Source of the DNA: Verrucomicrobiota bacterium
GTDB taxonomy: Bacteria; Verrucomicrobiota; Verrucomicrobiia; Verrucomicrobiales; DEV007
Direction of reading: 5' to 3'
Length of the DNA: 64,000 nt
Assembly: GCA_003402735.1 (NCBI GenBank)
Contig: QQNE01000002.1
Span: 1-64,000 of the forward strand
The notes below the pieces were generated by a model. The model had not been told where the DNA came from. It was given only the letters and a program-made list of their open reading frames with translations, and did no database searches. Within the stretch, counting starts at the first letter, position 1; every line of letters starts with the position of its first letter. The translations under genes and the position numbers were made by a program. Below are positions 35,310-44,090 of this stretch, in pieces.

Positions 35310-36704
35310 ATGAACGGCGAACAACTCCCCGACCGTGGCCATCTCGCGGCCCAATCACGCCGACACTTTCTCCGAACCGCCGGTGCAGGCGCGGCGATCC
35401 TGGCAACGGGCGGACGCGCGGAGGAAGGGATCACCGCCAGGGTGCGCAACCCTCTGCTGCGCACGCCGTTGGCGCTGCTGATCGACGACTCGTGCCCGGT
35501 GATCAACCTGGGTTGGCATTGGATCCAACAGCGGCATCGGTGGCGGCAACGTCTGCACCCCGGCACGGAAGCCTCGGGCTGGGAACGATTCCACGACAAG
35601 CTCGGAAGCATGGAGCGCACCGTGCCCGCAGATTTCGCACGCGAATGGGGCGAGTGGTGCGGAGAACAAGGCATTCGCGGAAAGTTCAGCATGGTGCCGT
35701 TTCCTGCCGGTGCGGGGCGCATTGACCAAAGCTTTCCCGGCCATCCCGCGGGTGAACTGAGAGAGTGGCTGCGAGTGACGCGGGAGATCATCCAACCAAA
35801 CTTCGACATCACGCCGGAAATCCTTTCCCACACGGGCGTGGTGGATTTGAAGACGTGGCAGCTGACAGATGCCTGGGAACAATACGAATGGGTCGATCCG
35901 CCGGTGGACCAATTGACCGATTACCTCACCGCCTCCCTGCAACTGCTCAAAAATGCCGGGATCGCTTGCGATGGCATCACCAGCCCCGGAGCTTTCGGAA
36001 AGAAAAAGGAAGAGGCCTATGCCCGCGCGGCGCTGGAGGCCGCCGTCCAGGTCACCGGCAACCTTCGGCCGTTTTATTTCCTTTGGGTGCGCGACAAGGA
36101 GGATCCGGACACGCCCCTCTGGCATGTGGACAAAAACCGCGGTCGCGCCATCGCGAGCGTGATTCCCGGCACAGGCGATTGGTTCGGCGGCTCCGGCTAC
36201 GATCCGTCCGAGCCGGACCGATTCATCGCCGAAGACCTCGAACACGGGCGGGTGCCTGAACTGCTGAGAAAGGAATTGCCGACCATCCTGCTGGGTCACT
36301 GGCCTTGCTTTTCTGCGAACGGTGCGCCCGGCTTCAAAACGCTCAAAACCGTGAAGCGCCGTCTCGATGCTCTGGATCCCGATCGCACGCACACCCTCTG
36401 GGTGAAGACGAGCGAAATCGGACGTTACGAAATGGCAAAGAAGCTCAGCGAGATCACCATCGCCCCGACCACCGATCCGGCCGCGTCCAGCCTGACCCTT
36501 GTCACAAAGTTCCCGACCGCCAACTTCACCCTCACCTTGAATCGAACCGCGAAACGGTTCCAGTTCGGTTCCACCGACCTGCGCCAAGTCAACTCGATCC
36601 GCGACTTCCGCGCCGGCACCTTCCTGACAGACGGACCGACCACGCACGTCGCGTTCGATTTGCCGGAGGGCATCACGAACCTGCTTGCGACCTGGACAGG
36701 ATAG
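35310..36704 (+). CDS. Tat-exported protein, polysaccharide-deacetylase-like (tentative)
   Basis: From ATG 35310, preceded by AGGA at a proper distance (one of the few visible ribosome sites here), the 464-residue product has a twin-arginine signal SRRHFLRTAGAGAAILATG. The mature start TPLALLIDDSCPVINL, the later GKFSMVPFPAGAG, FDITPEILSHTG and DGITSPGAFGKKKEEAYARAALEAA are like the strand-end motifs of a (beta/alpha) barrel of the NodB/GH57-like deacetylase superfamily, with an Asp pair and a conserved His. This is fold-level guessing; no specific family is recognised. Tat export suggests folding or cofactor loading in the cytoplasm. 43 bp upstream of the DUF5009 gene, so probably co-transcribed. 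Confidence 0.65.
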   Translation: MNGEQLPDRGHLAAQSRRHFLRTAGAGAAILATGGRAEEGITARVRNPLLRTPLALLIDDSCPVINLGWHWIQQRHRWRQRLHPGTEASGWERFHDKLGSMERTVPADFAREWGEWCGEQGIRGKFSMVPFPAGAGRIDQSFPGHPAGELREWLRVTREIIQPNFDITPEILSHTGVVDLKTWQLTDAWEQYEWVDPPVDQLTDYLTASLQLLKNAGIACDGITSPGAFGKKKEEAYARAALEAAVQVTGNLRPFYFLWVRDKEDPDTPLWHVDKNRGRAIASVIPGTGDWFGGSGYDPSEPDRFIAEDLEHGRVPELLRKELPTILLGHWPCFSANGAPGFKTLKTVKRRLDALDPDRTHTLWVKTSEIGRYEMAKKLSEITIAPTTDPAASSLTLVTKFPTANFTLTLNRTAKRFQFGSTDLRQVNSIRDFRAGTFLTDGPTTHVAFDLPEGITNLLATWTG

Positions 36705-36747
36705 AATCTCCGGGCTCCCGCCTGTCGAATCACCTTTTTTCAGACCC

Positions 36748-37950
36748 ATGACCACCGCTCCCGAAACGAATTTGCCCACCGACCGTCTGCTCTCACTCGA
36801 TGCCTATCGAGGTTTCATCATGATCTGTCTGAGCTGGGGCGGATTCGGATTGGGAAAGTTCAGCGAACTGAAGATGCAGGCTCATCCCGCCTCGGGTTGG
36901 TGGCGGTTTTTCCATGCGCAATTTGATCATGGCCCATGGGCCGGCTGGGGTTTTTGGGATCTCATCATGCCCGCCTTCCTCTTCATGGTCGGCATGGCCA
37001 TGCCCTTTTCCCAGACCAGACGCGAACGCGACGGCCACAGCCGCGGCCAGATCCTGCGCCACACGATGATCCGAACCTCGGTGCTCATTCTTCTCGGCCT
37101 TTTCCTGGCCTCCCACAGCAAGCCCGACGCCGCATGGACCTTGACAAACACCCTGGCGCAGATCGGCCTCTGTTACCCGATCGCCGCGCTTTGCGTGGGA
37201 CGCGGATTGCGGACCCAGGCCCTCGTCTCGGCAGGGGCGCTGGCATTCACGTGGTTGCTTTTCGTGGGCCACGGAGGCTCGTCCCAACCCGGCCCCGGCA
37301 TCACACCGGAATGGGCCGCCGCAAACCATGGCGGAATCTCCCAAGCCTGGTGGAAATGCTCGAATGTGGCCCATGCCTTCGATGTCTGGTTCCTCAACCT
37401 ATTCCCGCAAAACGCCCCGTTCGTGGCGAATGACGGGGGCTATCAGACCCTCAATTTCATCCCCTCACTCGCCACCATGATCGCGGGCATCATGTGCGCG
37501 GATTGGGTCCGTTCCCGCGAGATCGATCCCCCGCGCAAACTGCGTGTCCTCTTGATCGCCGGGACGGCGCTGGTGTTCTTGGGAGAAATCATCGGCCACA
37601 GCGGCTTGTGCCCAATCATCAAACGCATCTGGACGCCCAGTTTCGGACTCGTATGCACTGGCATGTGTGTGCTCATGCTCGGCGCGTTTTATTGGATGGT
37701 GGACGTGCGTGGATGGAAGCGCTGGACCTTTCCGCTCCTGGTCGCCGGAGCGAATTCCATCGCCCTCTACCTGATGTCCCAACTTCTCAAACCGTGGGTC
37801 GGTGGCCTCTGGCAACGCTACCTCGGCAAAGAGATCTTCCTCAGCGCGGGGCCCGAAATGGAATCCGTGCTCCGCTACTCGGCCATCGGCTTCACGTTCT
37901 GGCTCGTGGTCTACTGGATGTATCGAAACAAATACTTCGTGAGGATTTGA
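36748..37950 (+). CDS. DUF5009 / heparan-alpha-glucosaminide N-acetyltransferase-like membrane protein
   Basis: Polytopic inner-membrane protein of 400 residues. RLLSLDAYRGFIMICLSWGGFGLG at the N terminus (the RxxSLDxxRG signature), FWDLIMPAFLFMVGMAMPFS and IGLCYPIAALCVGRGLR are typical of the COG4299/DUF5009 acyltransferase group, related to human HGSNAT, which moves acetyl groups from cytosolic acetyl-CoA across the membrane onto terminal glucosamine. About ten hydrophobic helices are visible, the last being FTFWLVVYWMY. It is convergent with an N-sulfoglucosamine-sulfatase-like gene, an interesting pairing because SGSH and HGSNAT act in sequence in heparan sulfate degradation. The substrate is not proven. 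Confidence 0.85.
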   Translation: MTTAPETNLPTDRLLSLDAYRGFIMICLSWGGFGLGKFSELKMQAHPASGWWRFFHAQFDHGPWAGWGFWDLIMPAFLFMVGMAMPFSQTRRERDGHSRGQILRHTMIRTSVLILLGLFLASHSKPDAAWTLTNTLAQIGLCYPIAALCVGRGLRTQALVSAGALAFTWLLFVGHGGSSQPGPGITPEWAAANHGGISQAWWKCSNVAHAFDVWFLNLFPQNAPFVANDGGYQTLNFIPSLATMIAGIMCADWVRSREIDPPRKLRVLLIAGTALVFLGEIIGHSGLCPIIKRIWTPSFGLVCTGMCVLMLGAFYWMVDVRGWKRWTFPLLVAGANSIALYLMSQLLKPWVGGLWQRYLGKEIFLSAGPEMESVLRYSAIGFTFWLVVYWMYRNKYFVRI

Positions 37951-38020
37951 CGCCCTGCCATCCCTCCCGGGTCCAGAACACGGGAATCACATGGCCACGA
38001 TGATTCGGTGACGGGCGCAG

Positions 38021-39466
38021 TTATTTCCCCTCGACCGCCCACCGCTTCATGAGCGCAATGTTGGCCTCGATCTCCGGTCGCAACCCATTCTTCCGGCTCT
38101 GCCCGAGATACACGGCCATATCGCTGTCGTATTGAGCTTCCGGCTCCGGTTGACGACCCTGGTCGGCGGTGCGCTCCATCCAATCTTCCAGGCGCCCCCG
38201 CATCTCGGTCAGGACCTTGGCAAATGCGGGGTCCGCGGCGAGATTTTTGATTTCCCAAGGATCCACGCGCGTGTCGTAGAGCTCCTCGGCGGGCCGTTCC
38301 GGAGCGAAGAGCGATTCCTGCAAGGGCGTGAGCAGGCCCTCGGCCCGGGCCTGGCGCAGCGCGATGGAGCAGGGCTTGTGATCCTTGTAATTGTTCGGCT
38401 GAAGATGCGGACGCTTCGGCAAAAAATTGCGGATGTAGAGCCAATCAGCCGTCCGCACAGAACGCAGGTGATCGACCGTCTCGTCGGCCCTGTCCCGGGC
38501 GGCGAAAATGGCTTCGCGCGGCGGGTAATCCCTGGCAAACACATCGCGCGACTGCATGCCGGGCGGCTTCGCAATCCCAGCCAGCGCCAGGGAGGTTGCG
38601 GCCAGGTCGATGTGTTCCACGAGATCCTCACGGACGCGCCCTGACGGAATGCCTGGACCGCGGACCACGCAGGGAATCCGGGTGCCCTCGGCATAGAGAT
38701 ATTGCTTGCCCCGGGCGTGACTGACTCCGTGATCCGTGATGAAAAAAACCACGGTCTGATCCAGAATCCCCTCCCCTTCCAACCGGGAACGAATCTCGCC
38801 GATCTGTTGATCCACGAGGCGGCAGGCATCGAGCGTGAGCGCCCAATCCGCACGCAGTGCCGGGGTGGCGGGATAATAAGGCGGCAACGTCAGGGTTTCA
38901 GGATCGGTCAGGCGGCCCAGCTTTTCGGTGAAAACTTTGGCCGCATTGGCACCGTCGCGCACTTTTCCGCCGTGCAATTGGATCTGGGCGAAAAAAGGTT
39001 TTCCGGGAGGGCGCCCCGCCCAATCGTTGGCATCGTAGAGACCCGGGTCCCACTCAAAATTGTAGTCAGTCTTGGCAATCCCCTTGCCTTTGCCGGGCCA
39101 ATCCCCGTTGCAAGTCCAATACCCCGCCTCTTGAAAAAGACGGGGCACCGGTGTCACGTCTTCAGGCAGCCGAATCTTCACCGTCCCTCTTCCGCTGCGG
39201 TGATGATGAGCTCCGATGGAGGTCTGATACATCCCGGTGATCAACGCGGAACGCGAAATGGAGCAGATGGGAGCGGTGACGTGGGCGTTGGCGAATCGGG
39301 TGCCCTCGGCGGCAAGACGATCCACGTTCGGCGTGGTGATCGCCGTCTCACCGTAGCAACCGAAGTGCGGGGACATGTCCTCGCTGATGATCCAGAGGAT
39401 GTTGGGACGCTCCGCGGCGCGAGCGCTGAGGAAGATGGCGAAAAAGGCCAGGATCAACAATTTCAT
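38021..39466 (-). CDS. secreted type I sulfatase, N-sulfoglucosamine sulfohydrolase-like
   Basis: From ATG 39466 it has a signal peptide (KLLILAFFAIFLSARAA) and 481 residues. PNILWIISEDMSPHFGCYGE carries the metal site in the E-D form seen in heparan N-sulfatase-like enzymes. The formylglycine site is CSISRSALITG at residue 68: the usual third residue Pro is Ile, so maturation should be checked. FFITDHGVSHARGKQYLY is the second metal motif. The rest of the track ORF (39467-40258) is a shadow of glcF. Its ATG overlaps the glcF stop by 4 bp (ATGA), making it the third gene of a glcD-glcF-sulfatase operon. Confidence 0.9.
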   Translation of the reverse strand: MKLLILAFFAIFLSARAAERPNILWIISEDMSPHFGCYGETAITTPNVDRLAAEGTRFANAHVTAPICSISRSALITGMYQTSIGAHHHRSGRGTVKIRLPEDVTPVPRLFQEAGYWTCNGDWPGKGKGIAKTDYNFEWDPGLYDANDWAGRPPGKPFFAQIQLHGGKVRDGANAAKVFTEKLGRLTDPETLTLPPYYPATPALRADWALTLDACRLVDQQIGEIRSRLEGEGILDQTVVFFITDHGVSHARGKQYLYAEGTRIPCVVRGPGIPSGRVREDLVEHIDLAATSLALAGIAKPPGMQSRDVFARDYPPREAIFAARDRADETVDHLRSVRTADWLYIRNFLPKRPHLQPNNYKDHKPCSIALRQARAEGLLTPLQESLFAPERPAEELYDTRVDPWEIKNLAADPAFAKVLTEMRGRLEDWMERTADQGRQPEPEAQYDSDMAVYLGQSRKNGLRPEIEANIALMKRWAVEGK

Positions 39467-40776
39467 GGAGAAACTTCGCGACGATAGGCCTCGGCCAGCA
39501 GGACCACGGGTTGCACCACCTGGACCGGCAAATCCCGCTGCTGCAGACCCCGGGCAAGTTGCAGATGACAGCCGGGATTGGCGGTGGCCACGAGCTCCGC
39601 GGCGGTCCCGGCAATGCGCCCGGTCTTTCGTTCGAGCAGCCGCTGGCTTTCCTCCGGTTGCAGAATGTTGTAAATCCCGGCGCTGCCGCAGCACAGGTCC
39701 GATTCCGGGAGTTCCACAAGCTGGAAGCCGGGAAGGGCACGCAGAATCTCGCGGGGCGGGTTGCGGATGCCCTGCCCATGCGACAAGTGACAGGACTCGT
39801 GATAGGTCAACCGGACAGATTCGGATTCCGCGGCGAGGTTCCGGGGCTTGCGAAACCCTGTGCCCACCAGGAACTCGTGGATATCCTTCACCTTGGCGTC
39901 CCAAGCCCGTGCCTTGGTGGCGAGATCTCCCTCCGCAAAGAGTCCGGCATAATGCTTGAGATGGGAGCCGCAACCTCCGGCATTGGTGATGATCGCATCG
40001 AGCCCGTCCAGTTCGAACCGCTCCATCAAGGCTTTCGCGGCCCGGCGCGCCAACTCCGGAGCACCGTTGTGGGCATGCAGCGAACCGCAACAGGATTGCA
40101 GCCGGGGCGTCACCACTTCCCATCCATTCGCCAGGAGAACATCCGCCGTCGCCCGGTTCACGGAGCCAAAGGCCAGCGATTGAATGCACCCGCTCAACAG
40201 GCCGACCCGGCCGCGCACCGGAATTCCTGCGGGCGGCACTTCCACCTCCGCGATGCACCCGTCACTGAACGGCGACTCCATCCCCGGAGCCTGCGGTTCC
40301 AGGTCCCCGATTTTGCGGCCGAGCAGGTAGGGCAACTTGAGCCGCCGCACCCAGTCCGCCAAGCCTGTCCGCTGGTAGGTCCGCAACAGCCATCCCACCA
40401 GCCGAAGCCGCCGCGGAAACAAAAAAATCTGTTCCAGGACCAGCCAACGGTAAAAGCGCCGCATCGGTCCCCCAGAGCTGTGATTCGCTTCGGTCTCGGC
40501 CCGGGCCGTTTCGAACATCGTGCCGTAATCGACCCCGGCCGGACAAGCCGTGGTGCAAGCCAGGCAACCGAGACAATAGTTCATCTCCCGGGCCAAGTCC
40601 TGACCGGCTTCGAATCGCCCGTCCGCCACCGCCCGCATCAGGGCGATGCGTCCCCGCGGACTGTGCCGCTCCAGCTTGGAACTGATGTAGGTCGGGCAGG
40701 TGGGCAAGCACATCCCGCAGTGCATGCATTGTTGCAGCACCTTGTAGTCGAGATCACGAAGAGAAGCCTTGGCCAT
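39463..40776 (-). CDS. glcF: glycolate/lactate oxidase iron-sulfur subunit
   Basis: Electron-transfer subunit working with GlcD to oxidise glycolate or D-lactate. Two [4Fe-4S] ferredoxin motifs are near the N terminus: CMHCGMCLPTCP (residues 17-28) and CLGCLACTTACP (about 68-79). Two CCG domains follow (LQSCCGSLHAHNG and DLCCGSAGIYN), the usual haem-free quinone-linked architecture of GlcF/LutA-like proteins. Length 437 is normal. It starts 3 bp after glcD and its stop overlaps the sulfatase ATG. GlcE is absent, as in many bacteria. Some members act on D-lactate, so the substrate is not fixed. Confidence 0.94.
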   Translation of the reverse strand: MAKASLRDLDYKVLQQCMHCGMCLPTCPTYISSKLERHSPRGRIALMRAVADGRFEAGQDLAREMNYCLGCLACTTACPAGVDYGTMFETARAETEANHSSGGPMRRFYRWLVLEQIFLFPRRLRLVGWLLRTYQRTGLADWVRRLKLPYLLGRKIGDLEPQAPGMESPFSDGCIAEVEVPPAGIPVRGRVGLLSGCIQSLAFGSVNRATADVLLANGWEVVTPRLQSCCGSLHAHNGAPELARRAAKALMERFELDGLDAIITNAGGCGSHLKHYAGLFAEGDLATKARAWDAKVKDIHEFLVGTGFRKPRNLAAESESVRLTYHESCHLSHGQGIRNPPREILRALPGFQLVELPESDLCCGSAGIYNILQPEESQRLLERKTGRIAGTAAELVATANPGCHLQLARGLQQRDLPVQVVQPVVLLAEAYRREVSP

Positions 40777-40779
40777 GGC

Positions 40780-42165
40780 TCAGGCGGGTTCGAGGTCGAA
40801 GATTTTCCCGGGATTGAGAAGATTTCCGGGATCGAGGGCACGTTTCACGCAACGCAGAAGGCCGTAGCTGGCATCGTCAAACTGCCGTTTCAAGTAATCC
40901 TTCTTGGCCAGGCCCACCCCGTGTTCGCCGGTCACCGTGCCGCCGAGGGCGATGGTCTTGTCCACGATCTCGGAAAGGGCATGATGAACCCGTCGCATCT
41001 CCTCCAAATCCCGTTCATTGGTCAGGAACGTCGGATGCAGGTTTCCGTCGCCCATGTGACCAAAGGTGGCAATTTGCAGGTTGTGGCGCTGCGCCGTCTC
41101 CGAAACAAATCCCACCATTTCCGCCAAGCGACTCCGCGGCACGGTCACATCTTCAAGAATCGTCGTCGGTCGGACGCGCGCCAGGGCGGAAAATGCCTGA
41201 CGCCGCGCCATCGCCAGCTTGGCTCCGTGCGCTTCGTCGGCGGCGACCTGGACCTCATCCGCTCCGTGGCGACGGACAATCTCTTCCATGCGCGCCGCTT
41301 CATCAGCCACGGCCGCGGGATGGCCATCGGTTTCGATGAGCAGAACCGCGGCGGCGTGGGTCGGCAGGCCGATGCGGGTGTAATCCTCCACGCATTGCAG
41401 CGTGGTTTGATCGATGAATTCCAGGGTGCAGGGAATGATGCGCGCAGCGATGATCGCGGAGATGGCTTCGGCCGCGGCGCGCATCGAAGAAAAGGTGGCC
41501 AACATGGTTTTGCGGGCAGCCGGCCGCGGCAGCAATTTCAACAGAACCTCCGTGATCACGCCCAGCGTTCCCTCGGATCCGATGAACAGATCCTTGAGCG
41601 AATACCCGGCCACGTCCTTCACACAGGCGTTTCCGAGCCGGGCGATCTGGCCATCCGCCAACACCACCTCCAACGCCATCACGTAGTCCCGGGTCACGCC
41701 ATACTTCAATCCCCGCAACCCCCCGCTGTTTTCCGCCACATTGCCGCCGATCGTGGAAATCTTCATCGATCCCGGATCCGGCGGATAAAAAAGCCCCTGA
41801 CGGGCCGCCTCGTCATCGATCTCCTTGGTGATGACGCCCGGCTGGGCCCGCAAGGTAAGATTCAACGGATCCACCTCCAAGATTTTGTCGAGACGAGCCA
41901 AACAGAGCACCAGACAGCCCGGCAAAGGGACACTTCCCCCACTTAAACCGGTGCCAGATCCCCGTGTCACCACCGTGACCCCGTTTTCCCGGGCCCAACG
42001 CACGCAGGCCGCGACCTGGGCGGTTTCCGATGGAAGTGCCACGGCGAGAGGAAGCTGATACAACTCAGCCGTGCCATCGAACGAATAGGGAATCAGATCG
42101 ACACGATCCGTCAACAATCCGCCGGGGCCGACGATGTCCTGAAGAGCACGCAGTGCAGGGGTCAC
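40780..42165 (-). CDS. glcD: glycolate/D-lactate dehydrogenase, FAD-binding subunit
   Basis: A 461-residue flavoprotein of the GlcD/DLD group: an FAD_binding_4 (PCMH) domain near the N terminus with VVTRGSGTGLSGGSVP and GGNVAENSGGLRGLKYG, and an FAD-oxidase C-terminal domain ending GTVTGEHGVGLAKKDYLKRQ, with the catalytic HxH-type segment ATFGHMGDGNLHP. It oxidises 2-hydroxyacids such as glycolate or D-lactate to the 2-oxoacids and passes electrons via GlcF to the quinone pool. First gene of the minus-strand operon; start ATG 42165. Lactate is also a product of deoxysugar (fucose, rhamnose) breakdown, which would fit with the downstream sulfatase, but this is inference. Confidence 0.95.
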   Translation of the reverse strand: MTPALRALQDIVGPGGLLTDRVDLIPYSFDGTAELYQLPLAVALPSETAQVAACVRWARENGVTVVTRGSGTGLSGGSVPLPGCLVLCLARLDKILEVDPLNLTLRAQPGVITKEIDDEAARQGLFYPPDPGSMKISTIGGNVAENSGGLRGLKYGVTRDYVMALEVVLADGQIARLGNACVKDVAGYSLKDLFIGSEGTLGVITEVLLKLLPRPAARKTMLATFSSMRAAAEAISAIIAARIIPCTLEFIDQTTLQCVEDYTRIGLPTHAAAVLLIETDGHPAAVADEAARMEEIVRRHGADEVQVAADEAHGAKLAMARRQAFSALARVRPTTILEDVTVPRSRLAEMVGFVSETAQRHNLQIATFGHMGDGNLHPTFLTNERDLEEMRRVHHALSEIVDKTIALGGTVTGEHGVGLAKKDYLKRQFDDASYGLLRCVKRALDPGNLLNPGKIFDLEPA

Positions 42166-42266
42166 AAGAGGCGAACCCTAACCCCGAAGTCCGCAACGCC
42201 GCAAGGCCCTTTTGGGAGAGGAACGCGACGATGAACCACCCGGCGAACCCGGGCCAGACCGGTCGC

Positions 42267-43271
42267 TCAGGCGGGAACCAGACCTTGCGCGGAGGCACCC
42301 AAGGCGGAGGCGACCCGTTCGTGCACTTTGCCCTCCCGCCGCGGAATGCGAAATTGCGCCAGGAGCGTGTTTCCCGTCTGGTAAATGGAGAGCTTTTCCC
42401 CGAGCAACCCCGCTTCGTGACGGAGCACGAAGGGACGATCCGAGGGCAACTCCGCGCTGAACGTGCGTCCCCACGATTTTCCGATGAAAAAGATCCGGAC
42501 ACGATTCGACGGTTCCTGAACCGCCACCAATCGACCGACGATCCAGGAGCGAACCTGAAACCATCCCTTCCCCCGCCCGGTGACCGCGGAAACGCTCCAG
42601 AGCGGTTTCGAATCGGGCGCTCGGGCCAACAGCGCCGCGTGCTGCTCCGGAGACAGATCCTCCCGGGAGTCGGCCGCAAAGTTCCTCCAAATCAGCCAGC
42701 CACAGGCATGAACACGACGGAAAATCTTGGGCAACAGGATGAAACAGAGGAGGAGAAAGACGATGCAGAGTCCGGCGAAAAATTTCGGATCCGCCTTCAT
42801 CAGCGCGAGCCCTCCGATCACCGACATGTCCTCCATCGTGCTGACCACGAAATTGCTGACCGGTTCCGGGGAACCGTTCACGACGACCCGGGTTCCCGCC
42901 TTCATTCCGTGACTCATCAGGGTGGCGCTCCCGGCCAACAGCGCGATGACCACATCATATTCCGGTTGCGTGGTTCCGATTGCGGAAAGCGCCAGCAGAC
43001 CACCCCCCACCGGGCGGATCACCGTGTGCACAGAATCCCAAAAGGTGTCCACCCACGGCACCTTGTCAGCGAAGAACTCCACGACCAGAAAGACCCCGGC
43101 CACCGCGAGGACCGGGGTGGACCCGAGCACCTGAAGATCGCTGAACCGCTCATCCAACAGCAGCCAGTTCAAGCGAATCGCCAAACCGGTGACGAAAGTG
43201 ACCAGATAGAGGTTGATGCCAGCCAAGGTGGCGAAGCCCAGGCCCACCGCGAGTTGATCAAGGATTTCCAT
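42267..43271 (-). CDS. DUF4126 membrane protein
   Basis: A 334-residue protein. The N-terminal half (about 1-200) is the DUF4126 domain: MEILDQLAVGLGFATLAGINLYLVTF, DKVPWVDTFWDSVHTVIRPVGGGLLAL and LLAGSATLMSHGMKAGTRVVVN, with four or five membrane helices, the last FFAGLCIVFLLLCFILLPKIF. The C-terminal ~130 residues are soluble and unusual for the family (VSAVTGRGKGWFQVRSWIVG, FIGKSWGRTFSAELPSDR), with beta-rich character. The family function is unknown. A short non-coding gap of 101 bp separates it from glcD. Confidence 0.85.
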   Translation of the reverse strand: MEILDQLAVGLGFATLAGINLYLVTFVTGLAIRLNWLLLDERFSDLQVLGSTPVLAVAGVFLVVEFFADKVPWVDTFWDSVHTVIRPVGGGLLALSAIGTTQPEYDVVIALLAGSATLMSHGMKAGTRVVVNGSPEPVSNFVVSTMEDMSVIGGLALMKADPKFFAGLCIVFLLLCFILLPKIFRRVHACGWLIWRNFAADSREDLSPEQHAALLARAPDSKPLWSVSAVTGRGKGWFQVRSWIVGRLVAVQEPSNRVRIFFIGKSWGRTFSAELPSDRPFVLRHEAGLLGEKLSIYQTGNTLLAQFRIPRREGKVHERVASALGASAQGLVPA

Positions 43272-43320
43272 GGCGAACGCGCTGAATCCTTTCTTCCATC
43301 ACGCCCCCGACTGCGTCCAC

Positions 43321-43343
43321 TACAAAGCAACCGACTCTTTGTA
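43321..43343. terminator. stem-loop between adenylate-kinase-like gene and DUF4126 gene
   Basis: TACAAAG (43321-43327) and CTTTGTA (43337-43343) are perfect 7-bp arms around a 9-base loop, just after the stop of the minus-strand kinase gene. It is AT-rich and has no U-tract, so it is at best a weak terminator. Confidence 0.3.
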
Positions 43344-43364
43344 AAGACACCCCAAATCAACGCC

Positions 43365-43985
43365 TCAAACCGCCATTCGGGACAGCTCTTTCCAGCAATC
43401 CAATGCCATGATTTCGGTGAGAATATCGTTCAAGATCTTCACGGGTGATTGCGAGGCATCGATGTGGACGGCCCGGTCCCCATAATGCTCGAGGATCGGT
43501 TTGGATTCGTTGTCGTAAATCTCGAACCGTTTCTGGATCACGGCCTCGTTGGCGTCGTCCAGACGATTCTGTTTCAGGGCGCGCTTGCGGATGCGCCGGG
43601 CCAGTTCATCGCGGTTTGGGCAGGAAAGATGAAACACTTTCAGGACTTCGCAAAACGGTTCCAGCATTTGCGCCTGTTCCACATTGCGGGGAATGCCATC
43701 GAGCCAGAGGAAATCGATGTCCGGTTTGAACGCCGCGCTCGAGATGCGGGCCTCGATCTGGCTCTTCCAAAGTTCAATGGTGAACTCGTCCGGCACCAGC
43801 TGTCCCTTGCTGGAATACTCCACGAACTTTTGGCCGAGCGGGCTGCGCGCCTCGAGAGCCCGAAAGGCATCGCCACACGAAAAGTAGTGGAAGCGCGGAA
43901 TGTGCGCGATGATGGATCCTTGGGTTCCCTTGCCACAGCCAGGTGCGCCAAAAATCAGAAACGTACGATATTTGGAAGGACGCAT
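43365..43985 (-). CDS. adenylate kinase-family nucleoside monophosphate kinase
   Basis: A 206-residue P-loop kinase. FLIFGAPGCGKGTQG is the Walker A loop, HYFSCGDAFRALE the NMP-binding part, WLDGIPRNVEQAQML the DG(F/I)PR motif and ELARRIRKRALKQNRLDD the LID start, with the conserved Arg residues. There are no Zn-binding cysteines in the LID, so it is the short or non-zinc type. It interconverts AMP/ADP/ATP or another nucleotide; a variant DGIPRN (usually DGFPRT) and a divergent LID leave the nucleotide specificity open, and a housekeeping adk may be elsewhere. ATG 43985 is chosen because the track extension adds an unrelated N terminus. Divergent from the LolC/E-like pair. Confidence 0.82.
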   Translation of the reverse strand: MRPSKYRTFLIFGAPGCGKGTQGSIIAHIPRFHYFSCGDAFRALEARSPLGQKFVEYSSKGQLVPDEFTIELWKSQIEARISSAAFKPDIDFLWLDGIPRNVEQAQMLEPFCEVLKVFHLSCPNRDELARRIRKRALKQNRLDDANEAVIQKRFEIYDNESKPILEHYGDRAVHIDASQSPVKILNDILTEIMALDCWKELSRMAV

Positions 43986-44090
43986 GAAACAGTCGCCGGC
44001 AAACTTGTGGCCGGGGTCGGAGCGATCCTTTCGATGCAAGTCCTGCGGAATTCAACTTCCGCCTTGGTGGAACCCTGCTAGCATGTTGTT

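Noticed and set aside
38021-40258. A 745-residue frame that would extend the third sulfatase upstream
   Set aside because: The first ~264 residues are an Arg/Gly-rich shadow of glcF. The signal peptide and the sulfatase fold start at ATG 39466.
39511-41946. 811-residue plus-strand frame opposite glcF and glcD
   Set aside because: It spans two confidently identified genes on the other strand and shows no protein features.
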